A stretch of 64,000 nucleotides of DNA from Amphimedon queenslandica (lineage: Eukaryota > Porifera > Demospongiae > Haplosclerida > Niphatidae): positions 463,393 to 527,392 of the forward strand of contig NW_003546257.1 in the NCBI RefSeq assembly GCF_000090795.2, read 5' to 3'. A program made the position numbers and the translations under genes. The notes below the pieces were generated by a model. It worked only from the letters and a program-made list of their open reading frames with translations. It made no database searches and had not been told where the DNA came from. The stretch's first letter is position 1. Each line of letters begins with the position of its first letter. Positions 1 to 12,003 of this stretch are shown one piece after another.

Positions 1-3000
1 GTTTGTGTTGCTAGTGCAAGAGAAAGACTCTGCAATCCAGTGCTAGTGATTCCAGTGCAGGACAGGTCTAAGTGATACAGTGTTGGCAGGTTAGAAAGAA
101 GCTTTCCAAAATGAGACAGTGAAGAATCAGTGAGGAGGAGACCAGAGAAAGAGAGAGAGGAGAGAGAAGGGTAAGCTAATAGCGTGTGACATAGAGAGGG
201 ACAGTGCTTGGGCTGTAGAGTGAGGTTAGAGAAAGAGAGAGAGGAGGGAGAAGGTGAAGTTGAGCTCTGAAACAATTGAAGTAAACCGGAATGAACACCT
301 GGAAATAATAGAGAAGAGAAATGCAATGCTACTGTAATAAAAAATGATAGTTACTACACAGTAATATGATATGTGTATGAGTATAAATTAGACTAATTTT
401 TAAAGGAAATATTTCATGATATATGCATCAGTAGTGATTAAACTATTTTTAAAAAGATGACATACATGTACAAACATACATACACCCTGCATGACAGACA
501 TAGCCCAATAGTTGTAAAGATTCAGCAGCTAACGTGTGATAGTGAAGACTTACTTTGATCATGTACACATGGAAAATATCAACACAGAATCAGCACTGAG
601 ACTGAGTGGGTGTGTCAGTAAAAGGATAAGAAAGTACAGACACACACACAATAATTAACAGCTGGAGATTATAGAGAAACAAACACGTGTCCAGACAATT
701 ATAAAATTGGGATATAGTCCATCAGTACAATGAAGTCTAGTTTAACTACACAATCAGGCTTGAAGTGAAAGAGATACTACTTTCACAGCAAGGATCATAT
801 CACAGAATTGAATTTCATATAGCTAATTTGACTATTTCTACTTTATTTCACATACAAAAGTTCACCAATTAAACAAAAGTTACATGTGGTCATGTACATG
901 TAGCAAGACACACAAACTTTCCCTGTACATGCATACAGTTTAAATCTACAGCAAATTAATGCTGGGAATAGTCTGAATGACATGTACTATACACAAGTAC
1001 ATGTATAAGAACATCAATAATTCATTACAACTTTCACTTCCTAAGTAATGCTATTTTCTAAGAATGAGATACTCTATTGTAAATTCTTCCCTTTCCTACA
1101 TACTCCCAGACACTAGTAGACAGTACACACAGAAGCCAGCACTAGTTACAATTATTGCATATCATACAAATCATTAAAATGACAGCATCAACAAACAAAA
1201 ACACTTTGACACTAAATCACATAAAGATAACAACTGTGTACGTTTAAATAGATTTAGTACTATACGTCAAAAATGGCTTCAAAAATTCTTTTTTTTAACT
1301 GGTAAACCTACTTGATTTAAATCTATCACAGATGGACTCGTAGTGTTGAGCAATGGGCGGAGTTTCCCAGTGTTTGACCACACCTACTACCTCATCCCCT
1401 TCCTGTAGAACCTCCACAAGTCTATCAGTGGGGAAGAGGAACGCACCCTCTGACGTGGTCAAGGATAGAACAGGGCGTCGGCCATGCTGATGGAAATAAC
1501 GTTCACTAGCTGCCTCGGCCAACGACCCAATGGTTGTCTCCGCCCCATCGTCCTGTTGCCATGGACACGGTACAAGAAATGTACCATCGTCAAGTCGAAC
1601 TTTGATTCTAACAAATGATGAATGAGTGGGTGGAGCTAATGATTGAGTGGGTGGAGCAAGTAATTGAGTGGGTGGAACTAATGATTGAGTGGGTGAAGGA
1701 AGCACATAGGCTAGTGGGCGTGGTGATTGAGTAGGCGTGATACATAAATCAGGATTGCTGTGATTTGAGTCTTCGTTCCAAAAAGGTTCTACCTCCATAT
1801 CCAGTGGATTGCTCCGCCTCCTTTGAGTAAACTGACTCTGGTTGCCATGGTTACTCGATCGTCTGGTAAGTGGGTGTGTCCGTCTTCTCTTTTTATTGGG
1901 AGGGGCCATGTCATCTAATAACCAGCCATCTTTATCGGCAATGACTCCACCCACTTCCTCTTCCTCCTCTTCATCTGATACTACTGGTATTAGTGACGGC
2001 TATACATGTGCAAAGACATGAAATACATTAAACGTGTTCCTTTCCTTACGAGTGTCTCCATGTTCTCAATGTCTTCTTGTTGAAGTGGGTGGACTATTGC
2101 TACAGGAGGAGGGACACTCTATCAAAAAACGAAAAATAAAAATTAAATTAAAAAATACTTACATGCCCTGTCCGTTGTCTTGGCAGACCTTGTGCCCTAG
2201 TTGCCTGTAAAGAAAGAATTACTAAATTCGTGTACATGTACATGTAATACAGAGAAGTGGAGGAAGATGATGGAGTACATGCAAAAGAGAAGCCTTGAGA
2301 AAAAGCCTCCTTTTTGAGATGATTCCAATGTTTATATAAAACAAGTAATCTCATATAGACACAAAACATTCAATTTCAATGTGACATAAATGTACATGTA
2401 TGGGTACAGGACATCATTAAGCAATTATCAAATTATGAACATACATTGGAAATTTGATTAAATGGACTAGTAAGCTTCATCAGAGTATAACAAATAATTA
2501 AATTTTTAAAGTTGCTTCAAAAATTGGTCAATGACATTGTATTTTGTCAAAAATGGCTCTGAGAGATTTTTTAATTTTTATAATTTTTCCTGATACATAA
2601 TACATGTACATGTTCTTATGCTGTTCAGCAAGTTTGAGTTACACGTATACGATGATTACTTCAATCAATTTGTCTCTGATTTCGATATAATCAATGTCAT
2701 CTTTATCTTTAACTAAAGCATCCAGTATAATGTCAAGAGCACATTTACCCTGAGAGAGAGAGAGAGAGAGAGAGTCATCATTATGACAATGTTCAGTTAA
2801 AACAGACCAGGAAAATGAATAGACACACCTCTTTATTTTTGATAGATATATCAGCTCCTCTCTCCAATAGCAACGAGACCACACCCACATGTCCGTTACT
2901 GACAGCGTCCATTAAAGGAGTGATCATGTTACAGTGCATTCCGCCAACATCGTTGATACTAGCACCGTGACTCAATAAGGAATCGACCACGCCCAGGTTG

Positions 3001-5762
3001 CCATGGTTACACGCCTCGTGAAGCGGAGTCCAGCCACAATAGTCACGAGCGTTGACATCAGCTCCCTAAAGTGGGCGGGGCAGAGAGGGAGTGGTCAAAG
3101 GGTTAAATTAGCGTACGTACATCAGCTAGTAAGTCTTTGACTCGGTTCAGTTGATTAGAAATGGCAGCAACATGTAATGGAGTCTCTCCTTTCTCGTTTC
3201 TCTTGCTGTGCTAAAAGAATTAAAATAGAAAAAGATTAAAAATTATATTCATGTACATGTATCTGTGGCTCAAAATTTTTGCCAATAGCGATTAAAAATT
3301 GCTTTTGCAGATTTTATTTTTGCAAATAGAAGAGAGTTAAACTTTTAAGGATTAAACTTTTGTATCATCAGAAATTTTGGGCTACAAAGTTTGGTACTTC
3401 CTTACAACTAACTTTGGCTTTCCTTCGAACTGCCATACCTCTTAACTGTCTCGTTTGGTGGGTGTGGTCAACTAAACCAATTTCCTCTTCCTCTACTTCT
3501 GATTCTAAAAATAAGAAAAAAAATACTTTCATTTTTGCAAAGTCAGCAATACCTGACGACGACAGGACAAGCTCCTCTCTTAGGTCTTCACTATCAAGGG
3601 GCGTGGCCTCTTCTGATCCCTCCATTTTGATTGGTCGCTTCAGTTCAGGGTGTTCGGCTAGTAAAGTATCAAGTTTCTCCTCATACTTTTCAGTTTGTTC
3701 CTCAAGATCAGGACTATTAGTACAATATGATACTAACGAATCATAAGTATCTATCTGATGAAAAATAAGAAAATATAAAATAAATACGTTTCACATACTC
3801 ACTAGTGATTTATAATCATTGACAGATGATGCTAGCTCGATTGCAGTGTGATACGCCTGCATTGCTTTCTTCACATCATTAGAAGATTCATACACTCTAG
3901 CCATGTTAGCCCAGCTACAGGCTTCCTGCAAATGACACACTCATTATTACATCACTTTACATCACGTGACATCATCGCTCACTTCAGATGGGTGACTTTG
4001 CCACATTTGTAGCTCTTTCTGATGATATTCAAGAGACTCTTTGTACTGTCCATTGTCGCAATACGTCTCCGCTATTGAGAAATATATCCTTGAGATATCC
4101 TTCATTTCAAAACCATGTACCTCAGCCAAATGCAGCTGGAGAGAGAAAGAGCATTTTAAATTTAAAATTTTAACCCAAAAGAGAAGTAAAAGTCACCTCT
4201 TTCTGATAAAATTTGACAGCTGCTTCATAAAACTGATACTCTTTATTGGCACACATGTCCCCTAGTCTATCATACACTTTAATCTTCTCCCTCACGTCAT
4301 CATAAACTCCTTCACCAGTAACTGACTGACTGAGCGATAATATCTTATTAACTAAAAAGAATAAAATAAATAAACACATACCACGCTAACAATGATGATT
4401 GTTAATTTAATATAGCTTATTATCATTATTTGGGTGAAGCCATTACTGGCAAAGGAGCGTTGTTTGTTTATACATGAACATCTAATGAAGGACAAAACCC
4501 AGGTAATGCTTTACATTCTTCTAGTTCTTATTATCAAGAGTAGATAATCTTGTTACTATTAATAATAAGACTGACCCAGCTTATATTTCTTTATTAGTTG
4601 CTGGTATTCATCATCAGGCCAATCCTCATCTGATGCTTTTAATGTTAATTTCATATATTTCTTTGCATTTTGGAAATCAACAAGCTTAATGTACACCTGG
4701 TGGACAAGAACATGTATATCTATCACTTATAAAATGGAATGATTATTAGTTACCATGGCAATCTGAAAGAGTGTCACCGATCTATCGTGTTTGATTTTGC
4801 TCTTTTCAGAAAACCTCAGACTCTCCTCTAGTACAACAAGAGCACGGTTCGGTGTACGGGCACTAATTAGAATACCGGCTAAATTAAACAAACTTTGCCA
4901 AGTAAGTTTATGACAGTCGCACTTCCTAAAAAAAAGAGTTAAATATTTGATTGACCACACCCACTTTGATAAAGAACAAGCTTCTTCGTAATGCTTTTCA
5001 GCAGATTCCAAGTCTTTATTATCCTCAGCTACAAGGCCCAAGTTAAGATAAAGTCGTCCTTTCATTTCTTGAAGTTCTTTCTCAGTGACCACGCCCACTA
5101 AACCATCACAAGCTTTGAGGGCTAGTATATATGCCTGACTGGCTTTGTCTAAGTATTTGGCCACGCCTACTGACTCCTCCCCATCACCTTCTTTGTACCT
5201 CTCGTACCTAATTCATAAAATACATGTACATGTAAATTGCTAGAGATTTTGGCGGGCATCAAATTTTGTGACTTAATCATATCAATTTTTTAAAGCACAA
5301 AATTTGATTCTATCAGTAATTTTAACTAACCATATTTTCCCGATAGTAGCATAAGCTCTTTGTATCTCTTCTCCACTCTGTAGGTCTTCCGCTAAATTGA
5401 GATACTGTTCCTCTTCTTTCAGAGACTCGGAAAACCTGCCGAGCTCAGCAAGACACTCCCCCACTTTACGATGACCAACTGCCACGCCCAGTTTATCATT
5501 AATACTCTCCGAGAGTTGACACTCTTCGATATGATACTTTAACGCCTTGTGGTGATTACCTATTGAGTGATAGGGTTAATTAAGAGGAGGTGTGGTCACT
5601 GACCAATCTGACTGTAGTAGAGGCCTATATTGTTACATATGGAGGCAGCCTCTTTTAGATTATTCTTATCGTATGCTCTTTTTCTCTCTCGCATAAATCC
5701 TATTACAAATAAATGAACAGAAAAGAAAAAACAACTGTACTTTCCAGTTCTCTGCCCGCCAT
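1..5762 (-). CDS. TONSL: TONSL (Tonsoku-like) homolog, multi-exon, C-terminus cut by window edge
   Basis: TONSL with MMS22L binds new histone H4 behind replication forks and promotes recombination repair in the nucleus. From the N-terminus: TPR repeats (about 5760-3650), including HRKVGECLAELGRF (5485-5440) and GRLYLNLGLVAED, both close to human TONSL; an acidic linker; ankyrin repeats (about 3200-2640) with GWTPLHEACN and ITPLMDAVSNGH; a ubiquitin-like region (about 1640-1310); and leucine-rich repeats in an exon spanning 266 to 1. The start is chosen at 5762 because a 22-base exon (5741-5762, MAGRELE) splices through a GTACAG donor to an acceptor at 5700 and restores an N-terminus like the vertebrate one; MRERKR at 5694 is the alternative. 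The last LRRs and the stop lie left of the window. Exon edges are by eye. Identity is very likely. Confidence 0.93.
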
Positions 5763-5772
5763 GATTATTGGA

Positions 5773-5813
5773 TTTCCCGCGAAAATCTTATCTTCAATAC
5801 CAGGCATGCGCAA
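5773..5813. promoter_or_regulatory. Shared TONSL/PX promoter with E2F-type site and NRF1-like half site
   Basis: The 112 bases between the start codons of the TONSL homolog (minus) and the PX gene (plus) contain TTTCCCGCGAAA at 5773-5784, which fits the E2F/DP consensus TTTSSCGC, and GCATGCGC at about 5804-5811, which resembles the NRF1 core. The motifs are seen; their use is inferred. E2F control would suit an S-phase repair gene. Confidence 0.5.
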
Positions 5814-5874
5814 TAGAACAAACCGGGCTCGGGAATAAAATGGGTGGGGCTGGCACTTTGCAAAAGAATGCAGG

Positions 5875-7141
5875 ATGGCTTCTCTGGGTGAAGTAGAGCC
5901 GGTGGCTGAGCTCCCAAGACTGGTATCAGGGTCTGTGGTGTCTGTAGACGAGAGGGAAGACAATGGAAGGTCTCGATTTATCTTTGAATTGAATCTTGGC
6001 TGGTCTGATGGCTCAGAATCAATCATATTCCGAGGCTACCAGGACTTCTTTGATTTCCACTGTCAGCTGTTGGACTCGTTCCCCGAGGAGTCAGGAAGCA
6101 TAAAAGGAAGCGAGAGGATCATTCCTTTCCTCCCTGGGAAGCAGGTCTTCCGTCGTAGCACCAAAAACCTTGCATTGCAAAGACTTCCCAAGCTACATCA
6201 ATACATACAAGAAATCCTCTCACTGCCTGCCCGTATGCTGTCAAGCATAGTTCTGCTGGCTTTCTTGAGGGACAACTGGGAAGAGGAAAAATTAAAATAT
6301 TTCCCACCACCAAAAATAGAAGAGAAGGCTAAAAGTAAGAACTCATATTATCTAGCAATTACTGAACTATGTACTTTGATCTACTGGTACAGAGTTCATC
6401 ATCAATCATGCAATGAATAATAAAAATGATGCAAAAAAATTATAAAGCAATTTAAATAGCCCACTCTTTTACGATCCATAATTGAACATTGTTGTAAATA
6501 TTTGTAATGTCTGCCTGACAGACAGTCAACATTATTACATTACCTGTTTATCTACTGACACAATCTAAAGTAGATTACTCTCTGATCTACATGCTATGGA
6601 CAATTCTTTTCTACTCATTCCATTAACAGTTAGATCTAACAGCAAAGACAAAGGCATATCTGATGATTTCCTGAAAAGTATAGAAGCAGTCAAAATGGAG
6701 TAAGCATTAGCATGCACTGCACTTCATTCTGTACTTAAACAAATAATTTATTTATTATTAATTATAATTGACTATCTGTATATGCACTGTAGTGATGAGT
6801 TTACTGTGAGATATCAAAGGCACGGCTCACCGCAGTCTGACAGCAGTGACGATGTTTTGAATGACATGGCTGGATCTGGTGAGTATGAACCAATGCTGAG
6901 TACAATGAGTAGCTCAAGGAGTGATGGGAGCTTAAAAGGAAGAGGGAGATCAAGTTCATACAGTGGAGAAGAGCATAGAAAGGGAAGTATCAGTAGAAAG
7001 AAAGACAGTTGGAAAGGAGGAAGCTGGAAAGGAAGCAGGAGAAAGAGTAACAAGTATTCCAGTGATTATCGAAGAGCAATGAATGAAGATGAAGCAAGAA
7101 AGAATGGAATGGAAGACTCTCAAGAAGGATTGTTACAATAA
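5875..7141 (+). CDS. PX-domain protein, Tks/NOXO1-like PX without SH3 domains
   Basis: Three exons join in frame: 5875-6334, 6630-6699 and 6793-7141, giving about 292 residues. Residues about 18-145 form a PX domain, normally a phosphoinositide-binding module on endosomes or the plasma membrane. It most resembles the Tks4/Tks5/p47phox group: WSDGSESIIFRGYQDFFDF, then IIPFLPGKQVFRRS, then the long C-terminal helix. The usual RRY motif reads RGY, so the arginine that contacts the 3-phosphate in classic PX domains appears to be missing. The rest is low complexity, rich in Ser, Lys, Arg and Gly (SWKGGSWKGSRRKSNK), possibly a basic membrane-contact tail. No SH3 domain follows, unlike Tks and NADPH-oxidase organisers. 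It could also be a divergent sorting nexin. The PX call is strong; the subfamily is tentative. Confidence 0.8.
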
Positions 7142-7347
7142 TTACAAACAATTAATTACTGCTGGCGACTAATCAAACTATAATTACTCAAATATTTTTA
7201 AAGCCATAACAGTCGTTATATTTTTGCACTAGTATGATTGTTGTTTTAATCATAAGTTGTTACAAATTGATGCGACAGTATAATGATTGTTAAGGATGTT
7301 GACAACATTATTGTATACGACGGTCGATAGACAAATATATCCACCTG

Positions 7348-7977
7348 CTAGTGTCTGGGTGATTCGCCAAAGAACACGTCCGGTCCTGCAAGCTTCAATA
7401 ACAAATCAATGTCATCGAATATATTAGCGTGAAGGTAATAGACCCGGTCTTTAGCTTGGAATGTACTGAGGCTTGTTGCTTTTGTAGGAGGTGCGGTTTC
7501 AGAGACATGGAAAATGCTTTCTTTCTCACGGCCGATCATATCGAAAGTGAAAGCTCTCACTTGACCACTCCCCCTGTCATAATACATACGTGTGATATAA
7601 CTCTTAACAAACCAGTGGAGCAGTAGGGTAGTGGACACGCCCGCCATTAGGACAATGGTTGACATGGCAACACGGGCGACCAATGGGGTTGCAGGATTAC
7701 CAAAATAAACGAGGACTGGAGATAGAGAGACGGTGAGAGCTGCCGTCGTCATTGAAAATATCTTTAAGAGTCGGATAGGCTTTGAGAGAGGACCAACATA
7801 GACTGGAGTGGGTGAAGATTGGGGCGTGGTCAAAAACCGGACATACTTGGAAATAGGAGGCGAAGGAGCTGATGGTGGTAATGCATTTAATGATCTGAGA
7901 GCTATAGATAATACTCCTCTAGTTGGGAGCCTGGTTCTACTGCATAAACGAGATGAGAAGGAGAAGAGTACACGCAT
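7348..7977 (-). CDS. TMEM70: TMEM70 homolog, mitochondrial inner-membrane assembly factor
   Basis: TMEM70 acts in the mitochondrial inner membrane in assembly of ATP synthase (c-ring) and complex I. The single exon gives 209 residues. MRVLFSFSSRLCSRTRLPTR is a typical arginine/serine-rich presequence, so this Met is preferred; an in-frame Met at 8013 would add 12 residues and leave 9 bases to the MGM101 start. Family landmarks: YVRFLTTP followed by VYVGPL, two hydrophobic hairpin segments (about residues 75-95 and 105-127), then LLHWFVKSYITRMYYD, which aligns with the LLHFITKGYVIRLYH segment of the vertebrate protein. Length is somewhat below the human 260. It converges with the PX gene, stop codons 206 bases apart. 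Confidence 0.85.
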   Translation of the reverse strand: MRVLFSFSSRLCSRTRLPTRGVLSIALRSLNALPPSAPSPPISKYVRFLTTPQSSPTPVYVGPLSKPIRLLKIFSMTTAALTVSLSPVLVYFGNPATPLVARVAMSTIVLMAGVSTTLLLHWFVKSYITRMYYDRGSGQVRAFTFDMIGREKESIFHVSETAPPTKATSLSTFQAKDRVYYLHANIFDDIDLLLKLAGPDVFFGESPRH

Positions 7978-8022
7978 TTTGATAGGATAGGTGATGGGCG
8001 TGATCAGCCACACCTACTAGAC

Positions 8023-9528
8023 ATGGCTGTTCACGTGTTCAGAGCAACTTCATCTTCTCGACTAGTTTTCTCTTCATTCAGAGGATTATTGAGGACACCT
8101 GCTAGCAGTTATACTACTGAAAGTGCCACTGAAGAGATTAACGAAATAGCAGAATTGTAATAATAATTTTAATTAATTTTTAATAGCATGCTTTTCACAA
8201 AATTATTATAATTATTATTGATGTTTTGGGGATTTAGGAAGTTTTGATATTATAGGATTTTGTTTTAATTAGGCCAGGAGTAGATAATAGCTCTTTTAGT
8301 GGCTTATCGTTAAGAAAGTTCTCAAAAGAAATAACGGACAAATTACTAGCACCTGTCAATGAAGAAGACATAGAGATTAAACCAGATGGTAATACACTAC
8401 ACACGACTCTACATAATGTACATGAATCATAATGTAGTATAGCATGGTTGGAAAGTAGTGCTGTGTGTGAGATTTCGTTACGTTTTATTTTTGTGTTAGG
8501 TTTGATATATTTACCTGAAATAATGTATCGTCGTATTCTCAATCAATCCTTTGGTCCTGGGGGGTGGGGCTTAATGCCACGAGGTGAAATCATTTATCAA
8601 GTGAGTTAAGTAATCTGTATTTTGCAGCATTTTACCTTTTTATTCTTTTAATTTCATCATCTTTTAATTGCCACTTATCAAATGAAAGCTTGTATCAATT
8701 ATAAGTTTTGGGGCTACATACTAAGAAAATATAATCCTATATAAAGTATAGGAGGTACCTCTAATAGAAGTACTGTGTAGAAATTAAAGATAGGGAATAG
8801 ATTAACTTAATATTCACCTTTTCCTCTGGTTAGGGTGAGTCTGATGGTGCCCAAATGGTAGCTAGGGAATATGCTCTTTATTGTGAGGGAAGGTTTGTGT
8901 CTCAGTCGCTAGGTGAGCACACCTTCTTTGGGAAGACTAACCAGCAGTATGGTAATGCTTGTGAGTCAGCTAAGTCCAGTGCATTGAGGAGGTGCTGTAA
9001 GGATCTGGGGATATCCAGTGAACTATGGGACCCTAAGGTATTGGGTGCACTGTACTGTTATCATGCATGTACTGTACTGTGTACTGTACATGTATGTCCT
9101 TTAGCCTAACTAATGTACAGTGTAGCATCTATAAATGGACTTATGGAGCAACTTTTAAAATTCATAGAAAAATCCAAATTTGATCTGAATCAGCTCAAAC
9201 TTTCCACACAAGAATTGGAATACTCTCCTTTTCATTTTGACAAAACATCCTGTACTTGGTGTTTTGCCAAATTTTCAAACAGCTTAAAAAATTTACTGAA
9301 AAGAAGCTGAGCACTATGCAAAAATCCTATAATAAATCCTGAGTTTATGCTCTCCCTCCCTCTCTCTCTCTTCCTTATATATCATGTACACAGTTTGTCA
9401 ATCAGTGGAAAGATAAGTATGCTATTGAGGTTTGGTGTCAGAATCAAAGGACAAAAGAGAAAAAGAAGTTTTGGGTCAAGAAAAACTCAAAGCAGCAATT
9501 TAGTTATCCATGGGTAGCAGCTGCCTGA
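8023..9528 (+). CDS. MGM101: MGM101-type mitochondrial genome maintenance protein
   Basis: MGM101 is a Rad52-related single-strand annealing protein of the mitochondrial nucleoid, best known from fungi, needed for mtDNA recombination and maintenance. Five exons join in frame: 8023-8156, 8273-8388, 8500-8600, 8834-9037, 9394-9528, giving 229 residues. [16 protein letters not shown] is a likely mitochondrial presequence. The core has the family hallmarks [71 protein letters not shown] and [18 protein letters not shown]. The C-terminus is basic ([13 protein letters not shown]). A polyadenylation signal AATAAA lies at 9595-9600. The gene is head-to-head with TMEM70, another mitochondrial gene. 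The family call is very strong. Confidence 0.93.
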
Positions 9529-9594
9529 CTTTAAATTAACAGACAAGTTTAATTTATTGTTGCTAATCATTGTCATATTGTCGCTATCATGTGC

Positions 9595-9600
9595 AATAAA
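9595..9600 (+). terminator. Polyadenylation signal of MGM101
   Basis: AATAAA, 67 bases after the MGM101 stop codon. The rest of 9601-9942 before the next gene's stop holds nothing I recognise beyond ACATGT-type repeats near 9715-9735. Confidence 0.55.
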
Positions 9601-9942
9601 TTTGTGGTTATTATCTATTAATTTTGTGGATTGATTTAATTATATTTCTGGTTAATGGAATTTTATCATTCAGTACATTCAAAAGTATAGAAGTACTTTT
9701 ACAACACACGTGTACACACACATGTACATGCTCATGTATGATGTATCGCGTCTTGCAGTGATTGGAAAGTTAAAATATTATTTTTAATTGTAAGCAAAAC
9801 TTTCACAAATCATTGAAAAGAAATTTCATTAAAAATAGTGAAATACCTAAAATGACAAAATGACAATAATAATACTAAATGTATTCTAAGAAAAATAATT
9901 AGTAACTAAGGACTACTAGTAGAGCTAGCTGAGCTAGAGGCT

Positions 9943-12003
9943 CTATCTAGAGTCAGTGCTATCAAAAAATTTATCTAGTTGTGCCCTGTCCCATGTTTTT
10001 GAGATAAGATCTCCAGGTTCAATTCCGTCTGGAATATCGGCTGAAAATGGGTACCTTGCTTCTCCTATCCTTCCTGCCCACTCATAATTAACTATGTTGA
10101 TATAATCTTTGCCATCTTTAAATTCCATGAAAATGTTATTTGAAGTTAGTTTGCCATGACAGAATCCATGATCATGCAATACCTTTAGTGCATCTTGAAA
10201 AGGTTCAGGTTCGCTTTTATTATCTGGATATTCTTTTAAGTATTCATCAAGATGCATAATTCCATCAATGTATTCAATGACAACTGCTGTGTATTGAGTT
10301 CCTCCTACTCTCTCTTCATAGTGGATTAGTTGAGGTGCACATCCTTCTTTGTACATTAGAGCATGTGCTTCACGGCAGTATCGCTTTGTAAACTTGATGA
10401 TTACATCAACCTCTTCACCATTGTTATATGTGAGGGTACCTTTAAAGATGTGCCTCTTCATTCTTTCCTTATATTGAATGCTACCTTTATCGCATGATTG
10501 AAAGACAGGAAATTCTGGGTTATCTATTCTAGTATTATTTTTATAATAGGCCTGTATTTCTCTAATGGCATCTTTTAAAGCTTTGAGTATTCTAGCAACC
10601 CTGATGGTTGCTTCTTCGTTTTGATGAGGTACGAGCCAAACAGAATCGACTAGCCTATCAACAAATACGTATTTGCCAAACACAGCACCTGATATGGATA
10701 ACTGTGGACCGACTAATTCTAGGAGATAAGCTGGGGCTGGACATTGATCTGGATATTTACCTTTTAAAGATTGTACATAATACCCAATGACTTGTGCATA
10801 GCTATCGCCACTCTCATTCTTAACCTCAATGAGTATGTAACATTCTGTACCAATTGATATATCCACCTTATACCCTTTATTTTCATGGACAAGTTCACCT
10901 TTTAACGTTTTGAATTTCAGACTCAATATTTTGAAAAACTCATTATGTCGAGGTTCTTCAGTATTAAAATACTTTGACATTTCAGTGCACATTCGTTTTG
11001 CGAATTCGTAATCTTCTCTTTCCAGCACAATGCTAGCATCATTAGAATCTTCAATGAATTTCTGGAACCCTGGGTAATATAACGTGATGTCATCGCCAAT
11101 AACATCATCACGATGATCACAGATTGGTGTGCCTTCTTTTTGGAGTTTTTCTTTTCTTGTCTTTGTTTCCTTTGGATCCTTTCCATAATCACTTGGACGA
11201 CCAATAGTATCTTGCATCATTATGATTTTACATTTCCGTGGTGGTTCGTCATCATATTCTAGTAAAGCTATTATAAGATTGAGTTCTTCTATGAATAAGC
11301 TTACCAATTATTAATCCTTTGTAGAAAGGAGTGTCAACTATTAACTCTTCATGTGTGACTTCTTTTAGTACATAATAAACTATTGTAGGATTAAGATTGT
11401 ATGACCATGCTTACCTTCATCTCCTTCCATTAATTTCACAACCTTTTCTGGTAGCAGACCAAAGTATTTTAGTAGAGTTTCTATTGTATCTTTTACATTG
11501 AACGGAATTTTGTCTTTAAGTTCTTTGTTTTGAAATTTAATCTTGAGTGTAATGCTAACTTCTAAAATTGAACACAAAAACTAAGTCATAATACACTAAA
11601 ATACTAAATGAGTCTTCTTACCGAGTCTGGTTACAACAATCAAGTGCAACTCTATTATATCCTTACTGTTCCTTTCATAACTACTACATGGGCTTTCTCC
11701 ATTGAGAATTTTCTCATCTTTATGCCAAAGATGCATAGTATCTTTTTGATGTATACGTTTTTTATGTATTAAGTTTAAACGAACAAATTTATATAGATTT
11801 AGTGACTCTGAAGTAGATGTATTCCATTCCCATGTGTATTCTTTGGGAGATCGTACACCAATAACTTTTACAAAAATGCAAATTTTCTATAAAAAGTAAA
11901 ATTTACATAACAAAATTATTCTCATGCACATAATGTATAGGTATTAAATAACTTGTATCCTATTTTTGGTAAAAATAAAAAAAGGTTGACGTACTGTAGT
12001 CAT
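9943..12003 (-). CDS. Crinkler-like protein: Ub-like header, PD-(D/E)XK nuclease, degenerate kinase
   Basis: Five exons can be joined in frame (11995-12003, 11622-11886, 11415-11561, 11305-11379, 9943-11267), giving about 606 residues beginning MTTKICIFVKVIGV. Residues 1-165 look like the ubiquitin-fold header of Crinkler (CRN) proteins. Residues about 200-400 hold a restriction-endonuclease-fold signature: D301, then IEVK with E313 and K315, then Q324 in YAQVIGYY. Residues about 430-595 match the CRN-associated kinase ending WAGRIGEARYP, but the catalytic loop reads HGKLTSNN instead of HGD-type, and the metal-binding DFDW motif reads NYEW, so catalysis is unlikely. In oomycetes and chytrids such proteins are effectors; in free-living eukaryotes their role is unclear and has been proposed to be in conflict or immunity. 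One intron is only 37 bases (11268-11304). No signal peptide. Domain calls are by motif only. Confidence 0.78.
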
